Below are positions 15,180 through 23,977 of a stretch of 49,076 nt of DNA, piece after piece (position 1 is the first letter of the stretch; each line of letters opens with the position of its first letter). The stretch comes from Streptomyces soli (GTDB lineage: Bacteria; Actinomycetota; Actinomycetes; Streptomycetales; Streptomycetaceae): positions 1 to 49,076 of the forward strand of contig NZ_RJVR01000358.1 in NCBI RefSeq assembly GCF_003999195.1, in the 5' to 3' direction. A program made the translations under genes and the position numbers. The notes below the pieces were generated by a model that was not told where the DNA came from, made no database searches, and saw nothing but the letters and a program-made list of their open reading frames with translations.

Positions 15180-16481
15180 TCACAGACCCGGGATCCGCCC
15201 GTTCCGGAACAGGTCGACGAAAATCTGGTGGTCGGCGCGGGCCCGGGCACCGTAGGAGTGCGCGAAGTCCACCAGCATGTCGGCGAAACCGTCCTCGTCG
15301 GCCGCGATCGCCTCGTCGATGGCGTCCTCGGTGGAGAACGGCACCAGCGAGTGCCCGCTCTCGTCGTCGGCGGCGGCGTGCATCCCGGCGGTGGCCCGGC
15401 CGAGGTCGGCGACGACGGCCTCGATCTGCGCGGGGTCGTCCAGGTCGGACCAGTCGAGGTCGACGGCGTACGGGGACACCTCGGCGACGAGCTGGCCGAC
15501 GCCGTCCAGCTCGGCCCAGCCGAGGTACGGATCGGCGTGGGCCTGCAGGGCACGCTGGGAGATCACCGTGCGGTGGCCCTCGTGGTGGAAGTAGCCGCGC
15601 ACCGCCAGGTCGGTGATGTGCCGGGAGACGGCCGGGGTCTGTCCCTGCTTCATGTAGATCACGACGTCGTTCTCCAGGGCGTCGGTGTGCCCTTCGAGCA
15701 GCAGGTTGTACGAGGGCAGGCCCGCGCTGCCGATGCCGATCCCGCGCCGGCCGACGACGTCCTTGACGCGGTGGCTGTCGGGGTTGATGCGGCTCGTCTC
15801 CGGCAGCGTCTCCAGGTAGGCCTCGAAGGCGCCGAGCACCTTGGCGCGGGTGGGTGCGTCCAGCTCGATGGCGCCGCCGCCCGGGGCGAAGCGGCGTTCC
15901 CAGTCGCGGATGTCGGTCATGGAGTCCAGCAGTCCGACCCGGGTCCGGGCGCGGGCGCTGCGCAGGGCGTCCAGCAGCGGGCCCTGGGCGGTATCGAGGG
16001 TGAGGGCCGGCACGGTCTTGTCGTTCGCGAGGGCGCGGATGCGGTCGCGGTAGGCGGCCGCGTACGTACGCACCAGGCCGGAGATGACGTCGTCGGCGAG
16101 CGCCTTGCTGTAGCCGATGAGGGCGACGGAGGCGGCGAAGCGCTGGAGGTCCCAGGTGAAGGGGCCCACGTAGGCCTCGTCGAAGTCGTTGACGTTGAAG
16201 ATCAGCCGGCCGTTGGCGTCGAGGTAGGTGCCGAAGTTCTCGGCGTGCAGATCGCCGTGGATCCACACCCGCGAGGTGCGCTCGTCCAGGAACGGGCCGC
16301 TGTCCTTCCCGCCCTCCACGTCGGCGTAGAAGAGGCAGGCCGTGCCCCGGTAGAAGGCGAAGGCGGAGGAGGCCATCTTGCGGAACTTGACCCGGAATGC
16401 GGCCGGGTCGTTGGCCAGCAGCTCACCGAAGGCGGTGTCGAAGACGCCGAGTATCTGCTCGCCGCGCTGGTCGTCAGTCAT
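15180..16481 (-). CDS. DUF2252 protein (kinase-like fold)
   Basis: A 433-residue protein of the DUF2252 family. Its core resembles aminoglycoside phosphotransferases: VWIHGDLHAENFGTYLDANG supplies the Brenner-type catalytic motif and NVNDFDEAYVGPFTWDLQR the metal-binding Asp pair. The substrate is unknown. The start at 16481 (MTDDQRGEQILG) is preceded by AGGAGG; an in-frame start at 16517 would add 12 Pro/Gly-rich residues. It is transcribed divergently from dnaE. Confidence 0.88.
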   Translation of the reverse strand: MTDDQRGEQILGVFDTAFGELLANDPAAFRVKFRKMASSAFAFYRGTACLFYADVEGGKDSGPFLDERTSRVWIHGDLHAENFGTYLDANGRLIFNVNDFDEAYVGPFTWDLQRFAASVALIGYSKALADDVISGLVRTYAAAYRDRIRALANDKTVPALTLDTAQGPLLDALRSARARTRVGLLDSMTDIRDWERRFAPGGGAIELDAPTRAKVLGAFEAYLETLPETSRINPDSHRVKDVVGRRGIGIGSAGLPSYNLLLEGHTDALENDVVIYMKQGQTPAVSRHITDLAVRGYFHHEGHRTVISQRALQAHADPYLGWAELDGVGQLVAEVSPYAVDLDWSDLDDPAQIEAVVADLGRATAGMHAAADDESGHSLVPFSTEDAIDEAIAADEDGFADMLVDFAHSYGARARADHQIFVDLFRNGRIPGL

Positions 16482-16574
16482 GGGTGGGGTGCCTCCTGGG
16501 CCGGTACGTACGGGCATCGCCGGATCCTACGCGTGACCCTGCGCGGAGGTGCCCGGATTGTCGGTGCCGGGGAT

Positions 16575-16621
16575 TAGGATTCCCATCGCCGCACCGAGAA
16601 GCTTCAGCACCGAGAAGTTCA
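16575..16621 (+). promoter_or_regulatory. dnaE upstream region: -10-like TAGGAT and tandem direct repeat
   Basis: TAGGAT (16575-16580) could be a -10 element. Downstream, GCACCGAGAAG occurs twice in tandem (16591-16601 and 16607-16617) with a 16-bp period, each followed by a TTCA-containing tail. The repeats end 33 nt before the proposed dnaE start and would lie in its leader RNA. Confidence 0.45.
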
Positions 16622-16654
16622 TAGGACCGACCCCCGCCGGAGGTGTCACTCTCC

Positions 16655-19600
16655 GTGATAGACCAGCCGTTCACGCACTTGCACGTCCACACGCAGTATT
16701 CGCTCCTGGACGGTGCCGCGCGGTTGAAGGACATGTTCAAGGCCTGCAATGAGATGGGCATGTCGCACGTGGCGATCACCGACCACGGCAATCTCCACGG
16801 GGCATACGACTTCTTCCATCAGGCCAAGGCCGCCGGGGTCACCCCGGTCATGGGCATCGAGGCCTACCTGGCGCCCGAGTCGCGGCACTACAACAAGCCC
16901 GTGAAGTGGGGCGCGCCGCACCAGAAGGGCGACGACGTCTCCGGTGCCGGCGCCTACACCCACATGACGATCTGGGCGCGGAACCGGACGGGGCTGCACA
17001 ATCTCTTCCGCGCCCAGTCCCGGGCCTCCTTCGAGGGGTACTTCCGCAAGCCCCGAATGGACCGGGAGATCCTCTCCGAGTGCGCCGAGGGCCTGATGGG
17101 CACCACCGGCTGCCCCTCGGGCGAGGTGTCCACCCGGATCCGCCTGGGGCAGATGGACGAGGCGATCAAGGCCGCCGGGGAGTACCAGGACATCTTCGGC
17201 AAGGAGAACTTCTTCGTCGAGATCATGGACCACGACATCGACATCGACCGCCGCGCCCGCGACGGCCTGATGGAGATCTCCAAGAAGCTCGGCGCGCCCT
17301 TCGTCGTCACCAACGACTCGCACTACACGTACGCGCACGAGTCGGCGGCCCACGACACCCTGCTGTGCATCCAGACCGGGTCGAACCTCTCCGACCCCGG
17401 CCGCCTCAAGTTCGACGGCTCCGGCTACTACCTGAAGTCGGCCGCCGAGATGTACGCGATCGACTCCTCCGACGCCTGGCAGGAGGGCTGCCGCAACAGC
17501 CAGCTGCTGATCGCGAACCGGGTCGAGACCGACGGCATGTTCGAGGCGAAGAACCTCATGCCGCGCTTCGACGTGCCCGACGGATACACCGAGGTCAGCT
17601 GGTTCCGCGAGGAGGTCGCTCGCGGCATGGCCTTCCGCTTCCCGAACGGCATCCCGGAGGACCGGCAGAAGCTCGCCGAGTACGAGATGGACACCATCAT
17701 CCAGATGGGGTTCCCGGGGTACTTCCTCGTCGTCGCCGACTTCATCAAGTGGGCCAAGGACAACGGCATCGCGGTCGGCCCCGGCCGAGGCTCCGCCGCC
17801 GGTTCGATCGTCGCGTACGCGATGCGCATCACCGACCTCGACCCCGTCCCGCACGGTCTGATCTTCGAGCGGTTCCTCAATCCCGAGCGCGTGTCCATGC
17901 CCGACGTCGACATCGACTTCGACGAACGCCGGCGCGCCGAGGTGATCCGGTACGTCACCGAGAAGTACGGCTCCGACAAGGTCGCCCAGATCGCGACCTA
18001 CGGCACCATCAAGGCCAAGAACGCGGTCAAGGACTCGGCCCGCGTGCTGGGTTATCCGTACGCTGTCGGTGACCGGATCACCAAGGCGATGCCCGCCGAC
18101 GTCCTCGGCAAGGGCATCCCACTGTCCGGCATCACCGACAAGGACCACCCCCGCTACAGCGAGGCGGGCGAGGTCCGGGCGATGTACGAGAACGAACCGG
18201 ACGTGAAGAAGGTCATCGACGCCGCCCGGGGCATCGAGGGCCTGGTGCGGCAGATGGGTGTCCACGCGGCCGGCGTGATCATGTCCAGCGAGCCGCTGAT
18301 CGACCACGTGCCGATCTTCTCGCCCAAGAACGACGGCGCGGTCGTCACGCAGTGGGACTACCCGAGCTGTGAGTCGCTCGGCCTGCTGAAGATGGACTTC
18401 CTGGGCCTGCGCAACCTGACGATCATGGACGACGCGGTCAAGTCGATCAAGGCCAACAAGGGCATCGACATCGACCTGCTCTCCCTCCCGCTGGACGACC
18501 CGAACACGTACGCCCTGCTCTCGCGCGGTGACACCCTCGGCGTCTTCCAGTTCGACGGCGGTCCCATGCGCTCCCTGCTGCGCATGATGAAGCCCGACAA
18601 CTTCGAAGACATCTCCGCCGTCTCGGCCCTGTACCGGCCTGGCCCGATGGGCATGAACTCGCACATCAACTACGCGCTGCGCAAGAACAAGCAGCAGGAG
18701 ATCACCCCCATCCACCCGGAGCTGGAGGAGCCGCTCCGGGAGGTCCTGGACGTCACCTACGGCCTCATCGTGTACCAGGAGCAGGTGCAGAAGGCCGCCC
18801 AGGTGCTCGCCGGTTACTCGCTCGGACAGGCCGACCTGCTGCGCCGCGCGATGGGCAAGAAGAAGCAGGAGGTCCTCGACAAGGAGTTCATCCCCTTCCA
18901 GAAGGGCTGCCGCGAGCGCGGGTACTCCGACGAGGCGGTCAAGGCCGTGTGGGACGTGCTGGTCCCCTTCGCCGGCTACGCCTTCAACAAGGCCCACTCG
19001 GCCGCGTACGGACTGGTCTCGTACTGGACCGCCTATCTGAAGGCGAACTACCCGGCGGAATACATGGCCGGACTCCTGACCTCGGTCAAGGACGACAAGG
19101 ACAAGATGGCGCTCTATCTCAACGAGTGCCGTCGCATGGGCATCAAGGTGCTCCCGCCGGATGTGAACGAGTCGGACGCCAACTTCACGCCGCGCGGTGA
19201 CGACACGATCGTCTTCGGTCTGACCGCCGTGCGCAACGTCGGTACGAATGTCGTGGACTCGATCGTGCGGTGCCGGAAGTCGAAGGGGAAGTACACCTCC
19301 TTCCCCGACTTCCTGGACAAGGTCGACGTGGTGGTCTGCAACAAGCGGACCGTCGAATCGATGATCAAGGCGGGCGGCTTCGACGAGCTCAAGCACACCC
19401 GTAAGGGCCTGTCGGCGGTCTTCGAGTCGATGATCGACAACGTGGTGGCGGTCAAGCGGAATGAAGCCGAGGGGCAGTTCGACCTCTTCGGCGACCTCGG
19501 CGGGGACACGGCGGATTCCGATACCACCTTCGGCCTCGACACCCCGATCGGCGAGGACGAGTGGGACAAGGGCTATCTGCTCGCCCAGGAGCGGGAGATG

Positions 19601-20221
19601 CTCGGCCTGTACGTCTCCGACCACCCGCTCTTCGGCATCGAGCACATCCTCAACGACAAGACGGACGCCGCGATCGCCGCCCTCAACGGCGGTGACTACT
19701 CCGACGGCTCGATCGTCACCATCGGCGGCATCATCTCCGGCCTGCAGCGCAAGATGACCAAGCAGGGCAACGCGTGGGCGATCGCCACCGTCGAGGACCT
19801 GGCCGGCTCGATCGACTGCATGTTCTTCCCGGCGACGTACCAGCTGGTCTCCACACAACTGGTCGAGGACGCGGTGGTCTTCGTCAAGGGCCGCCTCGAC
19901 AAGCGCGAGGACATCCCCCGGCTGGTGGCCATGGAGCTGATGGTCCCCGACCTGACCGACGCCGGCACCAACGCCCCGGTGACCATCTCCATCCCGACGG
20001 TCAAGGTCACCCCGCCGCTGGTCGCCCGGCTCGGCGAAGTCCTCGCCAGCCACAAGGGCAATACCGAGGTCCGCGTCAAGCTCCAGGGCGCCCGCAAGAC
20101 CACAGTGCTGCGCCTCGACCGGCACCGGGTCACCGCCGACCCCGCCCTCTTCGGCGACCTCAAGGCGCTGCTCGGGCCGGCCTGCCTCGGCGTGGCGGCA
20201 CAGCAGCAACAGGCGGGCTGA
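16655..20221 (+). CDS. dnaE: DNA polymerase III alpha subunit DnaE
   Basis: The replicative polymerase. The 1188-residue protein is full length. The N-terminal PHP domain shows HLHVHTQYSLLDGAARL and ITDHGNLHGAYDF. The palm Asp residues are in MPDVDIDFDERRR and LLKMDFLGLRN. A tandem helix-hairpin-helix/beta-clamp region follows, then a C-terminal OB fold (VTIGGIISGLQRKMTKQG). I chose GTG at 16655 because GGAGG lies 11 nt upstream and homology begins at FTHLHVHTQ; a GTG at 16643 overlaps the ribosome site. It is divergent from the DUF2252 gene. Confidence 0.97.
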   Translation: MIDQPFTHLHVHTQYSLLDGAARLKDMFKACNEMGMSHVAITDHGNLHGAYDFFHQAKAAGVTPVMGIEAYLAPESRHYNKPVKWGAPHQKGDDVSGAGAYTHMTIWARNRTGLHNLFRAQSRASFEGYFRKPRMDREILSECAEGLMGTTGCPSGEVSTRIRLGQMDEAIKAAGEYQDIFGKENFFVEIMDHDIDIDRRARDGLMEISKKLGAPFVVTNDSHYTYAHESAAHDTLLCIQTGSNLSDPGRLKFDGSGYYLKSAAEMYAIDSSDAWQEGCRNSQLLIANRVETDGMFEAKNLMPRFDVPDGYTEVSWFREEVARGMAFRFPNGIPEDRQKLAEYEMDTIIQMGFPGYFLVVADFIKWAKDNGIAVGPGRGSAAGSIVAYAMRITDLDPVPHGLIFERFLNPERVSMPDVDIDFDERRRAEVIRYVTEKYGSDKVAQIATYGTIKAKNAVKDSARVLGYPYAVGDRITKAMPADVLGKGIPLSGITDKDHPRYSEAGEVRAMYENEPDVKKVIDAARGIEGLVRQMGVHAAGVIMSSEPLIDHVPIFSPKNDGAVVTQWDYPSCESLGLLKMDFLGLRNLTIMDDAVKSIKANKGIDIDLLSLPLDDPNTYALLSRGDTLGVFQFDGGPMRSLLRMMKPDNFEDISAVSALYRPGPMGMNSHINYALRKNKQQEITPIHPELEEPLREVLDVTYGLIVYQEQVQKAAQVLAGYSLGQADLLRRAMGKKKQEVLDKEFIPFQKGCRERGYSDEAVKAVWDVLVPFAGYAFNKAHSAAYGLVSYWTAYLKANYPAEYMAGLLTSVKDDKDKMALYLNECRRMGIKVLPPDVNESDANFTPRGDDTIVFGLTAVRNVGTNVVDSIVRCRKSKGKYTSFPDFLDKVDVVVCNKRTVESMIKAGGFDELKHTRKGLSAVFESMIDNVVAVKRNEAEGQFDLFGDLGGDTADSDTTFGLDTPIGEDEWDKGYLLAQEREMLGLYVSDHPLFGIEHILNDKTDAAIAALNGGDYSDGSIVTIGGIISGLQRKMTKQGNAWAIATVEDLAGSIDCMFFPATYQLVSTQLVEDAVVFVKGRLDKREDIPRLVAMELMVPDLTDAGTNAPVTISIPTVKVTPPLVARLGEVLASHKGNTEVRVKLQGARKTTVLRLDRHRVTADPALFGDLKALLGPACLGVAAQQQQAG

Positions 20222-20250
20222 GCCGCGCCGCAATGTGACTGACGCGGCTG

Positions 20251-20279
20251 AGGGGCACACACGTGGCGGGTGTGCCCCT
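20251..20279. terminator. Hairpin terminator between dnaE and the convergent small gene
   Basis: AGGGGCACAC (20251-20260) pairs perfectly with GTGTGCCCCT (20270-20279) around a 9-nt loop. It has no U tract, as is common in streptomycetes, and could serve both converging genes. Confidence 0.7.
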
Positions 20280-20302
20280 CCGTGCGTTACGCCTCACCGG
20301 CC

Positions 20303-20482
20303 TCAGTTGTGGCCGAACTTCTTTCCGCGCTTGTGCGACACGTGCTGCTCGGCTCCGGGGACGGGCATCGTCTGCTCCGAAGCGGCGGAGGTCCTGGCCA
20401 TGTCGTCGTCGGGCATGGTGGCCGTCGCATGGCGTTCATGACGCTGTCCGGTGCGTTCGCCGCGGTTCTTGTTCTTGCCCAC
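20303..20482 (-). CDS. Small basic conserved protein ending in HKRGKKFGHN
   Basis: A 59-residue, highly charged protein (starts MGKNKNRGERTGQRHER). The GTG at 20482 has an excellent ribosome site, AAGGAGG, 7 nt upstream, which argues strongly that it is translated. I recall short Streptomyces proteins with the same GKNKNR start and a C-terminal KRFGHN-like tail, but no function is established. There is no signal peptide and low hydrophobicity, so it may be disordered or nucleic-acid binding. It converges on dnaE. Confidence 0.8.
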   Translation of the reverse strand: MGKNKNRGERTGQRHERHATATMPDDDMARTSAASEQTMPVPGAEQHVSHKRGKKFGHN

Positions 20483-20706
20483 GATCGTTCCTCCTTGTAG
20501 GAAACCTTGGACGTCGGGCAGCACTCACGTTTCCATGGGAGTACGAAGGTCGCATTTCGGGCAGTTGCAGAGTGTGACGACCGTAAAGGGCTGGATCGCC
20601 ACGCCGGTGATCGAGTTCCGGCTCCTAACCTCCCCGGGTTCGGGCAGACTCGGAGGAATATCCATACCGGGGGGACGTCAGGACACCGGAGAAGAGGGTG
20701 AGACCG

Positions 20707-21912
20707 ATGGACCGCTGCGTCGTCCTGGTGGATGCCGGCTACCTGCTGGGCGCCGCCGCGAGCCTCCTCGCCGGAGACCCCTCCCGGTCCCGGATCGCCG
20801 TCGATCACTCCGCCGTCGTCGCCGGTCTGCGCGAGCGCGCCGAGCTGGAGACCGGCCAGCCACTGCTACGGATCTACTGGTTCGACGGCGCCCCCGACCG
20901 CGTACCGCAGCCCGAGCACCGCCGGCTGCGGGTCATGCCGCGCGTCACGGTCCGGCTGGGCGCGCTCACCCGTACGGACGGTCGCTGGGCGCAGAAAGGC
21001 GTCGACGCGGCCATGCATGCCGAGCTGTCCGAGCTGGCGCGGAATCGTGCCTGCTCCGACGTCGTCCTGGTGACCGGTGACGGCGATCTGCTGCCCGGCA
21101 TGATGTCCGCCAAGGAACACGGCGTCGCGGTGCACCTGTGGGCCGTTCAGGCCGCCGACGGCGACTACAACCAGTCCGAGGACCTCGTTGCCGAGGCGGA
21201 CGAACGGCGCGTCCTCGACCGCGAGTGGATCACCCGGGCCATCCGGGTCCGCGAGATCGCCGGCGTCTGCGCCCCGCTCAGCCCCCGGCCCGAGATCGCG
21301 GCGATCCTGTCCGCGCCGCTGCCCGAGTCGGCGCCGAAGCCGCAGCCCGTGCCGGACGAGCCGGCCGCCGCCGGCAAGAACGGCTCCGCTACCACGGCCG
21401 ACACCCACCCCCCGGCCGCCCCCGGCAAACTCGTCCCCACCCCCAAGGACCTCGCCGGCCTCCGCGCCCCCGCCCACCCGGCGCCCCACCCCGCCCCCAG
21501 CGCCACGCTCCGCTGGTCCTCCGACAAGGGCATGGTCGGCGCCACCGAAACCGCCGAGAGCACCCTGCCGACCCTCGCCCAGCTCACCACCGCCGAACAG
21601 CGCTGGGCCGACCGCGAAGAGGACATCACCACCGTCTCCGGCGACCCCTTCGAGGTCGGCCAGGTCTTCGCCCGCCGCTGGATCGCCCGCCTCGCCGACC
21701 CCGCCAACATCCAGCAACTCTCCGTCGAATACCCCCGCGTCCCCCACCGCATCGACGGCGAACTCCTCCGCTACGCCGCTCGCTTCGGCCTCCTCGCCCA
21801 CAAGGACGACCAGATCGACGAGCACGACCGCTACGCCATCCGCGCCGGCTTCTGGCGCGAAATCGACGCCCGCTCCGTAGCCGACCGCCAGCCCACCCCC
21901 GCCGCCGAGTAG
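20707..21912 (+). CDS. NYN-domain protein (PIN-like nuclease fold)
   Basis: A 401-residue protein. Residues 1-160 form a NYN/PIN-like domain with the acidic positions of the metal site: CVVLVDAGYLLG, VDAAMHAELSELA and VVLVTGDGDLLPGM. Such domains usually act on RNA. A Pro/Ala-rich linker (about 210-270) joins a C-terminal domain beginning near TAEQRWADREED that includes RIDGELLRYAARFG. ATG at 20707 is chosen; a GTG at 20698 with GGAG 6 nt upstream is also possible. The 3' end is followed by a perfect 25-bp hairpin. Confidence 0.9.
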   Translation: MDRCVVLVDAGYLLGAAASLLAGDPSRSRIAVDHSAVVAGLRERAELETGQPLLRIYWFDGAPDRVPQPEHRRLRVMPRVTVRLGALTRTDGRWAQKGVDAAMHAELSELARNRACSDVVLVTGDGDLLPGMMSAKEHGVAVHLWAVQAADGDYNQSEDLVAEADERRVLDREWITRAIRVREIAGVCAPLSPRPEIAAILSAPLPESAPKPQPVPDEPAAAGKNGSATTADTHPPAAPGKLVPTPKDLAGLRAPAHPAPHPAPSATLRWSSDKGMVGATETAESTLPTLAQLTTAEQRWADREEDITTVSGDPFEVGQVFARRWIARLADPANIQQLSVEYPRVPHRIDGELLRYAARFGLLAHKDDQIDEHDRYAIRAGFWREIDARSVADRQPTPAAE

Positions 21913-21926
21913 GGGCTCCGCCCCCA

Positions 21927-21979
21927 CCGGGTTGGGGGTAGGCCGCCCGCCTCTGGCGGGCGGCCTACCCCCAACCCGG
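21927..21979. repeat. Perfect 25-bp inverted repeat with 3-nt loop
   Basis: Arms 21927-21951 and 21955-21979 are exact reverse complements around TCT. It starts 15 nt after the NYN stop and could terminate that transcript. The right arm shares 19 nt with 50-68, so it also belongs to a dispersed repeat family. Confidence 0.85.
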
Positions 21980-22004
21980 GAGTCGGCCTCGGCCGCAGAG
22001 CGCG

Positions 22005-22018
22005 TAGTCTCGGGTCTC
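22005..22018 (+). promoter_or_regulatory. Probable leaderless promoter -10 of the ABC operon
   Basis: TAGTCT (22005-22010) followed by 8 nt and GTG at 22019. No ribosome site precedes that GTG, consistent with a leaderless transcript. Confidence 0.5.
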
Positions 22019-23038
22019 GTGAGTACGGGCACGGACCAGGCAACCGCCGCGCGCGACACGGCAGTGATCCGTGTACGCGGGCTGGTGAAGAGCTACCCGG
22101 CCCTGCGCGGACGCCGCGGCAGCGGCAAAGGAACGGCCGCCGTGCGGGCCAGCGACGGGATCGACCTGGACGTGCGGCGCGGGGAGATCTTCGGGCTGCT
22201 GGGGCCGAACGGAGCCGGCAAGTCGACGCTCGTACGGCAGTTGACGGGGCTGTTGCGCCCGGACGCCGGGGCGATCGCCATGCTCGGCCACGATCTCGTA
22301 CGGCACCCGGAGCGCGCGGCGCGGCTGCTGGGCTACCTGGGCCAGGAGTCGACCGCCCTGGACGAGTTGACGGTAGGACTCGCGGCAGAGACGACGGGAC
22401 GGCTACGGGGCCTGGACACGCGGACGGCGCGGGCCGAGCGGGACGCCGTACTGGAGGAGCTGGGCCTGACGGAGATCGCCGGGCGCCCCATCAAGCGGCT
22501 GTCGGGCGGCCAGCGCAGGCTGGCCTGCTTCGCGGCGACGCTGGTGGGCGAGCGACCGGTGCTGGTGCTGGACGAGCCGACGACCGGCATGGACCCGGTG
22601 GCGCGCCGCGCGGTGTGGGCGGCGGTGGACCGGCGCCGGGCGGAGCACGGAGCGACGGTGCTGCTCGTGACGCACAACGTGATCGAGGCGGAGACCGTGC
22701 TGGACCGGGTCGCGGTGATGGACGGCGGCAGGGTGATCGCGTGCGACACCCCTGCCGGGCTGAAGGCGCTGGTCGCGGACGAGGTCCGGCTCGACCTCGT
22801 GTGGCGGGACGAGCCACCGCTGCACGTACCGGAGATCGCGGCGCTGCGCGCTACCGCCATCATCGCCGGCCGGCGGTGGACGCTGCGGCTGCCGCAGGAA
22901 CGGGCCCGCGCGGTGGTGGCCGAGGTGACCGGCGGACCGGCCTTCGCCGCGCTGGACGATTTCACCCTGGCCACGCCGAGCCTGGAGGATGTGTACTTGG
23001 CCCTCGGCGGCCGCCAGAAGGGACTGGTCAAGGCGTGA
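22019..23038 (+). CDS. ABC transporter ATP-binding protein
   Basis: A 339-residue ABC ATPase of the DrrA/CcmA-like exporter type. Walker A is GLLGPNGAGKSTL, the signature is RLSGGQRRL, Walker B is VLVLDEPTTGMDP and the switch His is in LLVTHNV. The C-terminal extension after residue 250 is typical of ABC-2 exporters. The permease follows 34 nt downstream, so the two form one exporter of unknown substrate. The GTG at 22019 is chosen over the longer frame, which would translate the repeat hairpin. Confidence 0.94.
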   Translation: MSTGTDQATAARDTAVIRVRGLVKSYPALRGRRGSGKGTAAVRASDGIDLDVRRGEIFGLLGPNGAGKSTLVRQLTGLLRPDAGAIAMLGHDLVRHPERAARLLGYLGQESTALDELTVGLAAETTGRLRGLDTRTARAERDAVLEELGLTEIAGRPIKRLSGGQRRLACFAATLVGERPVLVLDEPTTGMDPVARRAVWAAVDRRRAEHGATVLLVTHNVIEAETVLDRVAVMDGGRVIACDTPAGLKALVADEVRLDLVWRDEPPLHVPEIAALRATAIIAGRRWTLRLPQERARAVVAEVTGGPAFAALDDFTLATPSLEDVYLALGGRQKGLVKA

Positions 23039-23072
23039 GGGTGTACCCGGCGCAAAGGAGGAGCGGCGCAGC

Positions 23073-23933
23073 ATGAGTGTCGCCTCCGCAGGAGCGGAAA
23101 TGAACGCGGTCGCGCAGGCCACACCCGGCCGCGCGGCCGAGCCCTACGCGGTCGGGACCGCCGAAGCGGCCGCCGCGCTCGCGCCGAGCGCCCGGCTGCT
23201 GCCCGCGCTCGGCGCGGTGTACCGGGCTCAGCTGTCGCGGGCGAAGGTGGCACGGATCCCGCTGCTGTTCGTGGCGACCTTCCAGTCGGTCGGCATCATG
23301 GTGCTGATGCGCGGCGTCGTGGACGGCGGCTCGCAGGGCCCCGCCGCCCGTTCTGTGGTCGCCGGGTCGACCGTGCTGGTCGTGGCTTTCGTCGCGTTGA
23401 ATCTGCTGGCGCAGTACTTCGGGCAGCTCCGTGCCTCCGGCGGCCTGGACCACTACGCGACGCTGCCGGTGCCGCCCGCCGCCGTGGTGCTGGGCGCGGC
23501 GGGCGCGTACGCGTCCTTCACCGTGCCCGGGACGCTGGCGACGGCGGTCATGGGGTGCGCGCTGTTCCAGCTGCCGTTCGCGAACCTGTGGGTGCTGGCG
23601 GCGGTCATCCCGCTGGCCGGCGCCGCCCTGTCGGGCCTCGGCGCGGCCCTGGGGTTGCTGGCGCCGCGCCAGGAACTGGCCACGCTGTTCGGCCAGTTGG
23701 GCATGTCGGCGGCGCTGCTGCTGGGTGTGCTGCCGGCCGCGAACCTGCCGGGCCCGATCGGCTACGTACGGGATCTGCTGCCGTCCACGTACGGCGTCGA
23801 GGCACTGGCCCGCGCTTTCGACGCGCATCCGGACTGGCTGGCGCTGTGCGGGGACCTGTCGGTGTGCGCGGCGGTGGGCGCGGTGTCGCTGGCCGTGGCC
23901 ACGTGGGCGTACCGCCGGGCCGCCTGCCGGTGA
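23073..23933 (+). CDS. ABC-2 type transporter permease
   Basis: A 286-residue integral membrane protein. After an Ala-rich cytoplasmic tail (about 50 residues) come about six hydrophobic segments, including PLLFVATFQSVGIMVLM, VVAGSTVLVVAFVALNLLA and VCAAVGAVSLAVATWAY. ATG at 23073 has AAGGAGG about 10 nt upstream. It pairs with the ATPase immediately upstream. A GTGA overlap at its stop could couple it to the next gene. Confidence 0.9.
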   Translation: MSVASAGAEMNAVAQATPGRAAEPYAVGTAEAAAALAPSARLLPALGAVYRAQLSRAKVARIPLLFVATFQSVGIMVLMRGVVDGGSQGPAARSVVAGSTVLVVAFVALNLLAQYFGQLRASGGLDHYATLPVPPAAVVLGAAGAYASFTVPGTLATAVMGCALFQLPFANLWVLAAVIPLAGAALSGLGAALGLLAPRQELATLFGQLGMSAALLLGVLPAANLPGPIGYVRDLLPSTYGVEALARAFDAHPDWLALCGDLSVCAAVGAVSLAVATWAYRRAACR

Positions 23934-23977
23934 CCGCCGATGACGCGCGGCACAGCCGCACCTGGCACGATGGCAAT

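Noticed and set aside
16646..20260. A 1204-codon frame antisense to dnaE
   Set aside because: GC-rich third positions leave the opposite strand open. The translation is low-complexity and matches no family, while dnaE is unmistakable.
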